The notes beneath the pieces are model-generated. The model saw only the letters and a program-made list of their open reading frames with translations. It was not told the origin of the DNA and ran no database searches. DNA of 64,000 nucleotides from Pantoea coffeiphila (GTDB lineage Bacteria; Pseudomonadota; Gammaproteobacteria; Enterobacterales; Enterobacteriaceae), in the NCBI RefSeq assembly GCF_016909495.1, contig NZ_JAFBFW010000003.1:496001-560000 (forward strand). The letters run 5' to 3'. Positions 7,710-16,069 of the stretch are shown one piece after another. Within the stretch, counting starts at the first letter, position 1. Each line of letters begins with the position of its first letter. A program made the position numbers and the translations under genes.

Positions 7710-8509
7710 TGCAGCTGACCATCGAACATAAAACCTGTTTCAGCTATCAGGACCCGGTGACGCAGAGCACCCAGTACCTGCGCCTGACGCCGCAGGATTC
7801 CGCCCACCAGCGGATTATTTCCTGGGAGCTGCGGCTGCCGGGCGAGGCGGTGTGCACCACCGATGCCTGGGGCAACGTACTGCACGTGCTGACGCTGGAT
7901 ACTCCGCATCAGGCGATTGAAATTGAAGCCCGTGGCGTGGTGGAAATTATCGACGGCGGTGAGTTTGCTGCCGATGGTGCCAACGCGCTGTCGCCGCTGG
8001 TGTTCCTGCGCCAAAGCGCGCTGACCCTGCCGGATGAGGCCATCCGCGACTTTGCCCGCCGCTATTATCGGCCGGAAGCGCCGCTGGACAGCCTGGAACG
8101 CCTGATGGGCGAACTGCTGTTGAAAATGCCCTGGCAGCCGGGCAGCACCCTGGTGACCGACTGCGCGGCGAAAGTTTTTGCCGCCGGCAGCGGCGTTTGC
8201 CAGGATCACAGCCATGTATTTCTGGCCTGCTGTCGCAGTTTGCAGATTCCCGCACGCTACGTCAGCGGCTATCTGTATACTGACAACGTGGAGCACGTGG
8301 CCACCCATGCCTGGGTAGAAGCGTGGATCGACGACAGCTGGCACAGCTTTGATATCACCAACAACACCCGCAGCATCCGTCAGCACCTGAAGCTGGCCGT
8401 TGGCGTGGATTATCTGGATGCCTGCCCGGTTCGCGGTATGCGCCTTGGCGGCGGCAGTGAGGATATGCAGGCGGTCGCCGCAGTGCAGCAGGTGAATTCG
8501 CAGCAGTAA
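7709..8509 (+). CDS. transglutaminase-like cysteine peptidase
   Basis: 266 residues. The N-terminal ~80 residues are the beta-rich domain found at the start of bacterial transglutaminase-like proteins (MQLTIEHKTCFSYQDPV). The papain-like core follows with a complete triad: C164 in GSGVCQDHSH, H200 in ATHAWVEAW and D215 in SFDITNN. Such proteins are more often peptidases or amidases than cross-linkers. There is no signal peptide, so it acts in the cytoplasm. Its place between the alpha-E protein and Anbu suggests it trims, cleaves or transfers the product of the ATP-grasp ligase. Start codon overlaps the preceding stop by one base. Confidence 0.88.
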   Translation: MQLTIEHKTCFSYQDPVTQSTQYLRLTPQDSAHQRIISWELRLPGEAVCTTDAWGNVLHVLTLDTPHQAIEIEARGVVEIIDGGEFAADGANALSPLVFLRQSALTLPDEAIRDFARRYYRPEAPLDSLERLMGELLLKMPWQPGSTLVTDCAAKVFAAGSGVCQDHSHVFLACCRSLQIPARYVSGYLYTDNVEHVATHAWVEAWIDDSWHSFDITNNTRSIRQHLKLAVGVDYLDACPVRGMRLGGGSEDMQAVAAVQQVNSQQ

Positions 8510-8527
8510 TCGTTAATCGGGAAAACT

Positions 8528-9238
8528 ATGACCTATTGTGTGGCAATGCGCTTATCGTCAGGGATGATTTTCGTTTCCGACTCCCGTACCAATGCGGGCG
8601 TGGATCATATCTCCTCTTTCCGTAAGCTCCATGTATTTCAACAGGATGATGAGCGGACGCTGGTGCTGCAAAGCGCCGGCAACCTTGCCACCACGCAGAG
8701 CGCGTTAAGCCTGCTGCGCCGGGGCTGTGAAGACGCTAAAAAACCGAACCTGATGAGCTGTAGCAATATGTACGACGTGGCGCTGCTGGTGGGCGAAACG
8801 CTGCGGACGGTGATCAAGCGCGATGGTGAAGAGTTTGGCGGCACGCTGCTGCTCGGCGGGCAGATCAAAGGTGAAGAGCCCCGGCTGTTCCAGATCTACC
8901 CGCAGGGCAACTTTATTGAAGCCAGTACCGATACGCCGTATTTCCAGATTGGCGAAAGCAAATACGGCAAGCCGATTATCGACCGCGTGCTGCGCTACGA
9001 TACGCCGCTGGATCAGGCGATGCAGTGTGCGCTAATTTCCATGGATTCTACTCTGGCGAGCAATATCTCGGTCGGCTTGCCGCTGGACGTGATGATCTAT
9101 CCGGCGGACAGCTTCAGCACCGCGCAGCAGTATCATATTACCGAGAAGCACCCTTACTTCTCGCAGATCCGCCAGCTGTGGAGCAGTGGGCTGTTAAGCG
9201 TTTTCTCCCAGCTGCCTTCCCTACAGCTGGAGGAGTAA
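8528..9238 (+). CDS. Anbu proteasome-like peptidase
   Basis: 236 residues of the proteasome beta-subunit/HslV superfamily, Anbu branch. Removal of Met1 exposes a Thr nucleophile (MTYCVAMRL), with the expected Asp (SDSRTNAGVD) at mature position 17 and Lys (FRKLHVF) at about 32; GGTLLLGGQ and SMDSTLASNISVG blocks also fit. Anbu proteins self-assemble into open, helical or ring-like particles and have only weak measured peptidase activity; the substrate is not established. Separated from the transglutaminase gene by 18 bp and followed by a terminator, it closes the operon. Enterobacteria such as E. coli K-12 carry HslV but not this cluster. Confidence 0.9.
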   Translation: MTYCVAMRLSSGMIFVSDSRTNAGVDHISSFRKLHVFQQDDERTLVLQSAGNLATTQSALSLLRRGCEDAKKPNLMSCSNMYDVALLVGETLRTVIKRDGEEFGGTLLLGGQIKGEEPRLFQIYPQGNFIEASTDTPYFQIGESKYGKPIIDRVLRYDTPLDQAMQCALISMDSTLASNISVGLPLDVMIYPADSFSTAQQYHITEKHPYFSQIRQLWSSGLLSVFSQLPSLQLEE

Positions 9239-9263
9239 TTTTCTCCCCGATTTAACCCCCTTG

Positions 9264-9303
9264 CCGCGCGGTAAAACAGACCGCGCTGCGCTGTCTTTTT
9301 TTC
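9264..9303 (+). terminator. terminator of the Anbu operon
   Basis: AGAC (9278-9281) pairs with GTCT (9293-9296) around an inner GCG-ctg-CGC stem and runs into seven T residues (9296-9302). A competing upstream stem, GCGCGGT (9266-9272) with ACCGCGC (9280-9286), uses part of the same sequence. Confidence 0.7.
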
Positions 9304-9374
9304 GTCATTTTTTTGCCATGTTGGCGTCACTCCCGATGGTTAGTGTGCGGATAAAACACCCGGGAGATAAGCCT

Positions 9375-11102
9375 GTGTTTACCATTGAAACCGTACTTGA
9401 AGACCTCTATCCGCAGCGTGAAACCCCTTCCTGGCAGAAAAGCGTCCTGCGCCGCCTGCTGCATGAAAAAGAATTCCAGCGATTCAACCAGCGCAATAAA
9501 CACCTGAAAGGGCTGGATATGGTCGAACAGGTGCTGGAATACCTCGACGTCAGCTGCGAACTGAGCGAGCGCGATCTGGAACAGATCCCCAGCCAGGGAC
9601 CGGTGGTGATTGTCGCCAACCATCCGCTCGGTACGCTGGACGGTCTGGCCTTGCTGCACGCGGTGTCGCAGGTGCGGCGCGATGTGAAAATCGTCACCAA
9701 TCGCCTGCTGAACTGCCTGGAGTCGCTGAGCAGCCTGATGGTGCCGGTGGATAACATGGGCAATCGCACCAGCCGCCAGCAGGTCGCGCTGATGCAGGAC
9801 CAGCTGGAAAGCCAGGGCGTGCTGATCTTCTTCCCGGCGGGCGAGGTTTCACGCTTCGGCAGTAAAGGCGTGAAGGACGGCAAATGGAGCCACGGCTTCC
9901 TGCGGCTGGCCGCGCGCTACCGCGCGCCGATCGTGCCGATCCACGTCAGCGGCCGCAACAGCGCGCTGTTCTACCTGATTTCAAAAATCTACCAGCCGCT
10001 GTCGATGCTGCTGCTGGTAAAAGAGATGTTCGGCAATCGCGGTGAGCGGCTGAAGCTGAAAATCGGCGCGCGTATTCCCTACGCCAGCTGGCACGACGGC
10101 CGTACCCCGGCGAAAGAGCTGGCTGCACGCTTCCGCCGCCATCTGTATCGCGTGGCGCAGGGCAAATCCGCGCTGTTCCAGACCGAAGCGGCCATCGCCC
10201 GCAGCGAAGACCGCGCGGTGCTGAAGCGTGCGCTGGCGGGCTGTGAAGTGCTGGGCAAACTGCCCGATGGAAAAACCATTTACCTCTATCGCCGCAACGG
10301 CGAGGACTACGTGCCGATCCTGCGCGAGCTGGGCCGCCTGCGTGAAATCGCCTTCCGCGCGGTGGGCGAGGGCAGCGGCACCCGCCGTGACCTCGACGAC
10401 TACGACGACGATTATTACCACCTGATCCTCTGGGACGAAGAAGCGCTGGATATCGTCGGTGCCTACCGCTTTATTCCCACTGCCGAGCAGTTCGAGCGCA
10501 AGGGGCTGGACGGCATCTACAGCCACAGCCTGTTCCACTACGATCACCAGATGAATCCGGTGCTGATGCAGGGGATCGAACTGGGCCGCAGCTTTATCCA
10601 GCCGGCCTACTGGGGCAAACGCGGCCTCGACTATTTGTGGATGGGCATCGGCGCCTATCTGGCGAAATACCCGCAGTACCGCTATCTGTTCGGCCCGGTT
10701 TCCATCTCCGGCGGCCTGCCGCTGGCGGCGCGGGATCTGCTGGTGGCTTTCTATCGCCTCTATTTCGCGCCGCTGCTGCCGCTGGCCACTTCTCGCCGCC
10801 CGTATCCGGCCTCGTTACCTGACGTGCTGGCCCAGTTCAGCGGCGACAACTACAGCGAAGATCTCAAGCGCCTGAAGCGCCTGCTGGCCAACCTCGGCAC
10901 CGGCATTCCGCCGCTGTACAAGCAGTATTCCGAGCTGTGTGAAAGCGGCGGCGTGCAGTTTATCGACTTCGGCAGCGATCCCGATTTTAACCACTGCATC
11001 GACGGCCTGGTGCTGGTGGACCTTACCCGGCTGAAAGAGAGCCGCTTCCAGCGCTACATCGCCATTCACCAGCAGCTGGAGCAGGAAACTGCCGTCGGCT
11101 AA
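9375..11102 (+). CDS. olsF: OlsF-like bifunctional ornithine-lipid acyltransferase
   Basis: 575 residues from the GTG at 9375, chosen for its GGGAG ribosome site 8 nt upstream; the frame is open back to 9261 through the preceding terminator. Residues ~70-260 are a PlsC/LPLAT acyltransferase with the catalytic H83-x4-D88 (NHPLGTLDG) and the FPAGEVSR substrate block. Residues ~275-500 resemble the OlsB/haemolysin-type GNAT acyl-ACP N-acyltransferase (DYYHLILWDEEALDIVGAYR). This two-domain order is that of OlsF of Serratia proteamaculans, which makes ornithine lipid by N-acylation of ornithine followed by O-acylation. A stand-alone gene with its own terminator. Assignment rests on architecture; other LPLAT-GNAT fusions exist. 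Confidence 0.72.
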   Translation: MFTIETVLEDLYPQRETPSWQKSVLRRLLHEKEFQRFNQRNKHLKGLDMVEQVLEYLDVSCELSERDLEQIPSQGPVVIVANHPLGTLDGLALLHAVSQVRRDVKIVTNRLLNCLESLSSLMVPVDNMGNRTSRQQVALMQDQLESQGVLIFFPAGEVSRFGSKGVKDGKWSHGFLRLAARYRAPIVPIHVSGRNSALFYLISKIYQPLSMLLLVKEMFGNRGERLKLKIGARIPYASWHDGRTPAKELAARFRRHLYRVAQGKSALFQTEAAIARSEDRAVLKRALAGCEVLGKLPDGKTIYLYRRNGEDYVPILRELGRLREIAFRAVGEGSGTRRDLDDYDDDYYHLILWDEEALDIVGAYRFIPTAEQFERKGLDGIYSHSLFHYDHQMNPVLMQGIELGRSFIQPAYWGKRGLDYLWMGIGAYLAKYPQYRYLFGPVSISGGLPLAARDLLVAFYRLYFAPLLPLATSRRPYPASLPDVLAQFSGDNYSEDLKRLKRLLANLGTGIPPLYKQYSELCESGGVQFIDFGSDPDFNHCIDGLVLVDLTRLKESRFQRYIAIHQQLEQETAVG

Positions 11103-11120
11103 CGCTATCCCCTCCCTCCT

Positions 11121-11167
11121 GCCACAAACGTCCGGTTAATGAATTAGCTAACGTTTGTGGCATTTTT
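11121..11167 (+). terminator. intrinsic terminator of olsF
   Basis: GCCACAAACGT (11121-11131) and ACGTTTGTGGC (11151-11161) form an 11-bp perfect stem with a 19-nt loop, followed by ATTTTTG. Confidence 0.85.
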
Positions 11168-11207
11168 GATTCAACCTGCTGGATATAAACTGAATACATT
11201 CCGTGCG

Positions 11208-11217
11208 TTAGCGCTAA
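11208..11217. promoter_or_regulatory. palindrome upstream of mdcA, candidate MdcR site
   Basis: TTAGCGCTAA is a perfect 10-bp palindrome about 150 bp upstream of mdcA, where a LysR-type activator would bind. A GCATCT-N5-AGATGC hairpin (11330-11346) also lies just before the mdcA ribosome site. No known MdcR consensus was applied, so this is a positional guess. Confidence 0.25.
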
Positions 11218-11364
11218 TTCCCTGAACAGTAAACGGTTTATTTTAATCGTTACTCTCAGAGTAATTATTTGGCACGAAGCGTAATTGATGAGCAATCCAT
11301 TCCGGTACAGACTGGCTGCCATACTGAAAGCATCTGCAGAAGATGCACTTACAGGAGGTTAACC

Positions 11365-13017
11365 ATGTTATCTACCCCGTCACCCCAGGTCTGGGATACA
11401 CGTCGGCGCGAGAAACAGCGCCGTATAGCCAGCCTCGGTATCCCCCATAAAGTTCTGCCCACCGACGATATTGTCGCCATGCTTGAAAAGCTGATCTCAC
11501 CCGGCGACCGGGTGGTGATGGAGGGCAACAACCAGAAGCAGGCTGATTTCCTCTCGCGTTCGCTGGCGCAGGTTAACCCGCAAACGCTGCACGACCTGCA
11601 TATGATTATGCCCAGCGTCGGCCGCAGCGAGCATCTTGATATCTTTGAAAAGGGCATCGCCCGCAAGCTGGACTTCTCATTTTCCGGCACCCAGAGCCTG
11701 CGTATTTCGCAGCTGCTTGAGGATGGCCTGCTGGAAATCGGCGCTATTCATACCTACATCGAACTTTACGCGCGGCTGTTTATTGACCTCTCGCCCGATG
11801 TGGCGCTGGTCGCCGGATTTAAAGCCGACCGCAAAGGCAACCTCTACACCGGGGCCAGTACCGAAGATACCCCGGCGCTGGTTGAAGCCGCTGCGTTTCA
11901 TAACGGCATCGTTATCGCTCAGGTTAACGAACTGGTCGATGACGAGTGCGATCTGCCGCGTGTGGATATCCCCGGTTCATGGGTAGATTTCGTGGTGGTG
12001 GCGGACAAGCCTTTCTTTATTGAACCGCTGTTTACCCGCGATCCGCGCCTGATTAAGCAGGAACACGTGCTGATGGCGATGCTGGCGATTAAAGGCATCT
12101 ACGCCGAACACCAGGTACAGTCGCTGAACCACGGCATCGGTTTTAACACCGCCGCCATTGAACTGCTGCTGCCGACTTACGGTGAGAAACTTGGCCTGAA
12201 GGGCAAAATTTGCCGCCACTGGGCGCTGAACCCGCATCCGACATTAATCCCGGCCATTGAAAGCGGCTGGGTGAAAAGCTTGCACTGCTTCGGCGGCGAG
12301 CTGGGCATGGAAAACTACATTGCTGCTCGCCCGGATGTGTTCTTTACCGGCCACGACGGTTCCATGCGCTCTAACCGCGCCTTCTGCCAGATGGCCGGAC
12401 AGTACGCGGTCGATATGTTTATCGGTTCGACGTTACAGGTTGACGGCCAGGCAAACTCCTCCACCGTGACCCGAGGCCGTCTCTCCGGCTTCGGTGGTGC
12501 GCCCAATATGGGCCACGATCCGCACGGTCGCCGCCACGCTACCCCGGCCTGGCTGGCGATGATCAATGAACCCGACCCGCTGGCGCGCGGCCGCAAGCTG
12601 GTGGTGCAGATGGTGGAAACCTTCCAGGCGGGCGTTAAACCCACCTTCGTCGAAAAACTGGAGGCGATAGACGTGGCGAAAACCGCCGGTATGCCGCTGG
12701 CACCGGTGATGATCTACGGCGATGACGTGACCCACGTGCTGACCGAAGAGGGGATTGCCTATCTCTACCGCGCCAGTTCGCTGGAAGAGCGCCGGGCGAT
12801 GGTGGCGGCGGTTGCCGGTATCACCGACGTTGGACTCGGCGTGGATGCGCAGCGCGTGGCTAAGCTGCGTCGCGAAGGCAAAGTGGTATTCCCGGAAGAT
12901 ATCGGCATCCGTCGTACCGATGCCAGCCGTTCACTGCTGGCGGCAGGCAGCGTCGCGGACCTGGTCGAATGGTCCGGCGGCCTTTATCAGCCACCGGCTA
13001 AATTCAGGAGCTGGTAA
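11365..13017 (+). CDS. mdcA: malonate decarboxylase subunit alpha (ACP transferase)
   Basis: 550 residues from the ATG at 11365, which has an AGGAGGT ribosome site; this is the usual MdcA length. MdcA is the acetyl-ACP:malonate ACP transferase that swaps acetyl for malonyl on the ACP subunit MdcC. Family blocks are clear, e.g. NPQTLHDLHMIMPSVGRSEH, KICRHWALNPHPTLIPAIESG-type and RGRLSGFGGAPNMGHDPHGR segments. First gene of the mdc operon, overlapping mdcB by one base at TAATG. Cytoplasmic, part of the biotin-independent complex that lets the cell decarboxylate malonate to acetate plus CO2. Confidence 0.96.
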   Translation: MLSTPSPQVWDTRRREKQRRIASLGIPHKVLPTDDIVAMLEKLISPGDRVVMEGNNQKQADFLSRSLAQVNPQTLHDLHMIMPSVGRSEHLDIFEKGIARKLDFSFSGTQSLRISQLLEDGLLEIGAIHTYIELYARLFIDLSPDVALVAGFKADRKGNLYTGASTEDTPALVEAAAFHNGIVIAQVNELVDDECDLPRVDIPGSWVDFVVVADKPFFIEPLFTRDPRLIKQEHVLMAMLAIKGIYAEHQVQSLNHGIGFNTAAIELLLPTYGEKLGLKGKICRHWALNPHPTLIPAIESGWVKSLHCFGGELGMENYIAARPDVFFTGHDGSMRSNRAFCQMAGQYAVDMFIGSTLQVDGQANSSTVTRGRLSGFGGAPNMGHDPHGRRHATPAWLAMINEPDPLARGRKLVVQMVETFQAGVKPTFVEKLEAIDVAKTAGMPLAPVMIYGDDVTHVLTEEGIAYLYRASSLEERRAMVAAVAGITDVGLGVDAQRVAKLRREGKVVFPEDIGIRRTDASRSLLAAGSVADLVEWSGGLYQPPAKFRSW

Positions 13018-13871
13018 TGAGCCCGCAGCGGCAGCTCGCCGCGATCGTTGCAGAGCGCCATGCGCGGCATCTGGCCGTGGTGGCGACCCACTGCCTGCTG
13101 GAGGAGGCGAACCTGACGCCGAAACCGGGGTTAGTGGATCGCCGGGGAAGCGGGGCGCACAAGGATCTGACGTTGGATCTCCTTGAACGCTCGGCCCACA
13201 GCCTGACCCCGACCTTCTACGCACTGGCGCTGCAATGCTGGCAGCGCCCGGCGGATGTGGCCCTGCGCCAGCTGGTCGGTCGGCTGGGTCGTGAAGGCGA
13301 AGCGCAAATGATGCAGACCACCGCGGGTGTTAACACCCATCGCGGGGCGATCTGGGCGCTGGGCCTGCTGATCGCCGCCAGTGCGATGCGCGGCGGGGAA
13401 GGCAGCGTGCAGCAGGTGGTTGACGGTGCAGCCGCGCTGGCGATGTTGCCTGATGATGCGGCACCGAAGCTGTTCAGCAACGGCCAGCGGGCCAGTTCGC
13501 GCTACCGTCTGCCGGGCGCGCGTGAAGAGGCCCAGCAGGGCTTCCCGCACGTGGTGAACCTGGCGCTGCCACAACTGCAACGCAGCCGTCGGCAGGGGGC
13601 CAGCGAACGCGAAGCCCGTCTGGATACGCTGATGATCATGATGACATCACTCAGCGACACCTGCGTGCTGTCGCGGGCGGGCATGGACGGGCTTGAGGCG
13701 ATGCAGCAGGGCGCGCAGGCGGTGCTGGCGGCAGGCGGCGTGAGTCAGCCTGCGGGGCAGCGCGCGCTGGCGCGGCTCGATGCGCACATGCTGGCGCTGA
13801 ATGCTTCACCGGGCGGTGCAGCCGATCTGCTTTCCGCCACGCTGTTTCTTGATCGTATCTGCCCGGCCTGA
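13017..13871 (+). CDS. mdcB: triphosphoribosyl-dephospho-CoA synthase MdcB
   Basis: 284 residues of the CitG/MdcB family, with EEANLTPKPGLVDRRGSGAHKDL and GVNTHRGAIWALG, the Gly/His-rich signatures of the family. It joins ATP-derived triphosphoribose to dephospho-CoA, making the precursor of the unusual 2'-(5''-phosphoribosyl)-3'-dephospho-CoA prosthetic group of MdcC; MdcG then attaches it. Translationally coupled to mdcA by a one-base overlap. A 143-bp non-coding gap containing several short inverted repeats separates it from mdcC, the only large gap in the first half of the operon. Confidence 0.94.
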   Translation: MSPQRQLAAIVAERHARHLAVVATHCLLEEANLTPKPGLVDRRGSGAHKDLTLDLLERSAHSLTPTFYALALQCWQRPADVALRQLVGRLGREGEAQMMQTTAGVNTHRGAIWALGLLIAASAMRGGEGSVQQVVDGAAALAMLPDDAAPKLFSNGQRASSRYRLPGAREEAQQGFPHVVNLALPQLQRSRRQGASEREARLDTLMIMMTSLSDTCVLSRAGMDGLEAMQQGAQAVLAAGGVSQPAGQRALARLDAHMLALNASPGGAADLLSATLFLDRICPA

Positions 13872-14014
13872 TGCGCCACGCGATGCAGGCCCGCTATCGG
13901 TGCAGTGAGTCAAGCCTGCGGCGAATCACATCCGTCAGTGTGGGTTCCTGACACTCCGAAGCGGCGGCCCGTAACGGCCGTCCGACACAAGGATTTTTAT
14001 TTAAAGAGGATCTT

Positions 14015-14314
14015 ATGCAACAGATAAGCCTTTATTTTCCAGCCTCACGACGCCTAAACGGCAGAGCGCTGGCGGGCGTTGTGGGTTCAGGCGACATGGA
14101 AGTGCTGTTTGTCGCCGACGGCAGCGACACCCTGAACGTTGACATCATCACCTCGGTGGATAACAGCAGCAAGCGCTGGACGGCGCTGTTCGAGCGGCTG
14201 GGCACCTTCGGGGATCTGCCCGCCGGTCAGATGACCATCCACGACTTCGGTGCCACGCCCGGCGTGGCGAGGATTCGCATTGAGCAGGTATTTGAGGAGG
14301 TAGCCGATGCGTAA
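14015..14314 (+). CDS. mdcC: malonate decarboxylase acyl carrier protein (delta)
   Basis: 99 residues. The prosthetic-group serine is S25 in VVGSGDMEVL, the same position as in characterised MdcC. MdcC carries acetyl/malonyl on the phosphoribosyl-dephospho-CoA arm between the transferase MdcA and decarboxylase MdcD/MdcE. An AAAGAGGATC ribosome site precedes the ATG. The 3' end overlaps mdcD by 8 bp. Length and motif fit the family exactly. Confidence 0.95.
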   Translation: MQQISLYFPASRRLNGRALAGVVGSGDMEVLFVADGSDTLNVDIITSVDNSSKRWTALFERLGTFGDLPAGQMTIHDFGATPGVARIRIEQVFEEVADA

Positions 14315-15143
14315 CGATCTCAGCTTTATTGAACTGAATGCCCGCCAGCGCGCACGGCTGTTGCTGGACCAGGGCAGCTTCCGCGAACTGTTAGACCCCT
14401 TTGAAGGGATCGTTTCACCGTGGCTGGGCATGCAGGGGATTGTCCCGCAGGCAGACGACGGCATGGTGGTGGCGAAGGGCACTATTGACGGGCAGCCTGC
14501 GGTAGTGATTGCCATTGAAGGCGCGTTCCAGGGCGGCAGCATGGGCGAAGTGTCGGGAGCCAAAATGGCGGCGGCGCTGGAGCTGGCGGCGGAAGATAAC
14601 CGCAACGGTATTCCCACCCGCGCGGTGCTGTGCCTGGAAACCGGCGGCGTGCGGCTACAGGAAGCCAATCTTGGCCTGGCTGCGATCGCCGACATCCACG
14701 CGGCGATCGTCGATCTGCGTCGCTATACCCCGGTAGTGGGCATTATTGCCGGCACCGTCGGCTGCTTCGGCGGCATGTCCATCGCTGCCGGACTGTGCAG
14801 CTATCTGATCGTAACCCGCGAAGCGCGGCTGGGATTGAATGGCCCGCAGGTTATTGAGCAGGAGGCGGGCATTGACGAGTATGACTCCCGCGACCGTCCG
14901 TTTATCTGGAGCATGACCGGTGGCGAAACCCGTGCGGCCAGCGGGCTGGCGGATGCACTGGTCGGCGACGGCCAGAAAGCGGTGAAGCAGGCGATGCATG
15001 ATGCGCTGGCGAAGGGCGTACCGGCGGTACACCGTTCCGAAAACTATCCCTGGTATCTGCCGCGACTGACGAAGTTTGATACGTCCCGGCAGGCGGATTC
15101 ACAGCAAATTACACGGCTTTTCAGCAAGGAGGATCGGTCATGA
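14307..15143 (+). CDS. mdcD: malonate decarboxylase subunit beta
   Basis: 278 residues of the carboxyltransferase/crotonase-like fold, with VIAIEGAFQGGSMGEVSGAK and the oxyanion-hole region IIAGTVGCFGGMSIAAGLCS. Together with MdcE it decarboxylates malonyl-S-MdcC to acetyl-S-MdcC. Unlike the sodium-pumping malonate decarboxylases there is no biotin protein or membrane decarboxylase gene here, so this is the soluble, biotin-independent type. Overlaps mdcC by 8 bp and mdcE by 4 bp (ATGA), giving tight coupling. Confidence 0.95.
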   Translation: MRNDLSFIELNARQRARLLLDQGSFRELLDPFEGIVSPWLGMQGIVPQADDGMVVAKGTIDGQPAVVIAIEGAFQGGSMGEVSGAKMAAALELAAEDNRNGIPTRAVLCLETGGVRLQEANLGLAAIADIHAAIVDLRRYTPVVGIIAGTVGCFGGMSIAAGLCSYLIVTREARLGLNGPQVIEQEAGIDEYDSRDRPFIWSMTGGETRAASGLADALVGDGQKAVKQAMHDALAKGVPAVHRSENYPWYLPRLTKFDTSRQADSQQITRLFSKEDRS

Positions 15144-15940
15144 AACAGCAAACAGGACGCGGTGAGATCTGGCTGCAAACACTGACTGCCGGTGCCAGCC
15201 GGATGCCGGGACTGTGCCCGTCAGTCCAGGTTGCCGACGGTGAAGTTCACGGTGAAGCCGCACGCTTTATCGCCGTCGTGGCGGATAAAAATAACCACTT
15301 CCCGCGCGCTGCCGGTGGGGAAGCCGGACTGCTTGAGGGCTGGACGCTGGCGAAGGTGGTGAGTGAAACCGTAGCGGAAGACGCAAATAAATCTGAGAAA
15401 CGCATCATCGTGGCGGTGATCGACGTTCCCAGTCAGGCCTATGGCCGCCGCGAAGAAGCTTTCGGTATCCATCAGGCGCTGGCCGCAGCGGCAGGCGCTT
15501 ACGCCAGCGCACGGCTGGCAGGCCACGTGGTGATTGGGCTGATTGTCGGCAAGGCGATGTCGGGGGCGTTTCTGGCTCACGGCTATCAGGCTAACCGGCT
15601 GATCGCCTTCAATGACGGCGGCGTGATGATCCACGCGATGGGCAAAGAGGCGGCGGCACGTATCACTCTGCGCAGCGTCGAGGCGCTGGAAAAACTGGCG
15701 GAAACCATCCCACCAATGGCCTACGACATTCACCACTACCAGACGCTGGGCCTGCTGGAATCGCTACTGGATATCAGCAAACCGGACGAACCGGATGCCG
15801 GAGATGTTACACAGGTTCGCCAGGCGCTGGCCGCCGCCGTAGCTGCCGCCCGCCGCGATCCCGGACTGCAGTGTCGCCTGCAGGCAGAGAACCGCAGCAG
15901 TTCAAAACGGGTGCGTGAATTGATGCGCGCAGCCTGGTAA
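15140..15940 (+). CDS. mdcE: malonate decarboxylase subunit gamma
   Basis: 266 residues, starting in the ATGA overlap with mdcD and preceded by an AAGGAGGA ribosome site. It is the second carboxyltransferase-type subunit (GHVVIGLIVGKAMSGAFLAHGYQ, FNDGGVMIHAMGKEAAARIT) and works with MdcD as the decarboxylase heterodimer. A strong hairpin follows before the transporter gene mdcF, which would set the level of the enzyme genes above that of the accessory genes. Confidence 0.95.
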   Translation: MKQQTGRGEIWLQTLTAGASRMPGLCPSVQVADGEVHGEAARFIAVVADKNNHFPRAAGGEAGLLEGWTLAKVVSETVAEDANKSEKRIIVAVIDVPSQAYGRREEAFGIHQALAAAAGAYASARLAGHVVIGLIVGKAMSGAFLAHGYQANRLIAFNDGGVMIHAMGKEAAARITLRSVEALEKLAETIPPMAYDIHHYQTLGLLESLLDISKPDEPDAGDVTQVRQALAAAVAAARRDPGLQCRLQAENRSSSKRVRELMRAAW

Positions 15941-15971
15941 GAAAGTAGCTAAGACAAACCTGCCGGGTTAC

Positions 15972-16004
15972 CTGCGGGGGCAAACGGAGCATTCGCCCCC
16001 GCAG
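15972..16004 (+). promoter_or_regulatory. stem-loop between mdcE and mdcF
   Basis: CTGCGGGGGC (15972-15981) pairs perfectly with GCCCCCGCAG (15995-16004), a 10-bp GC-rich stem with a 13-nt loop. There is no U-tract, so mRNA 3'-end protection or partial attenuation is more likely than full termination. Confidence 0.55.
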
Positions 16005-16069
16005 CAATGGCCTGAAAAATAAAATAATAATCATCGCACCGGTGCTTAATCAGACTACCAGGTGATGTT

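Noticed and set aside
11260-11285. Sigma-54 promoter for mdcA (TTTGGCACGAAGCG)
   Set aside because: TGGCACG is present, but the required GC at the -12 position, 10 bp after GG, is missing.
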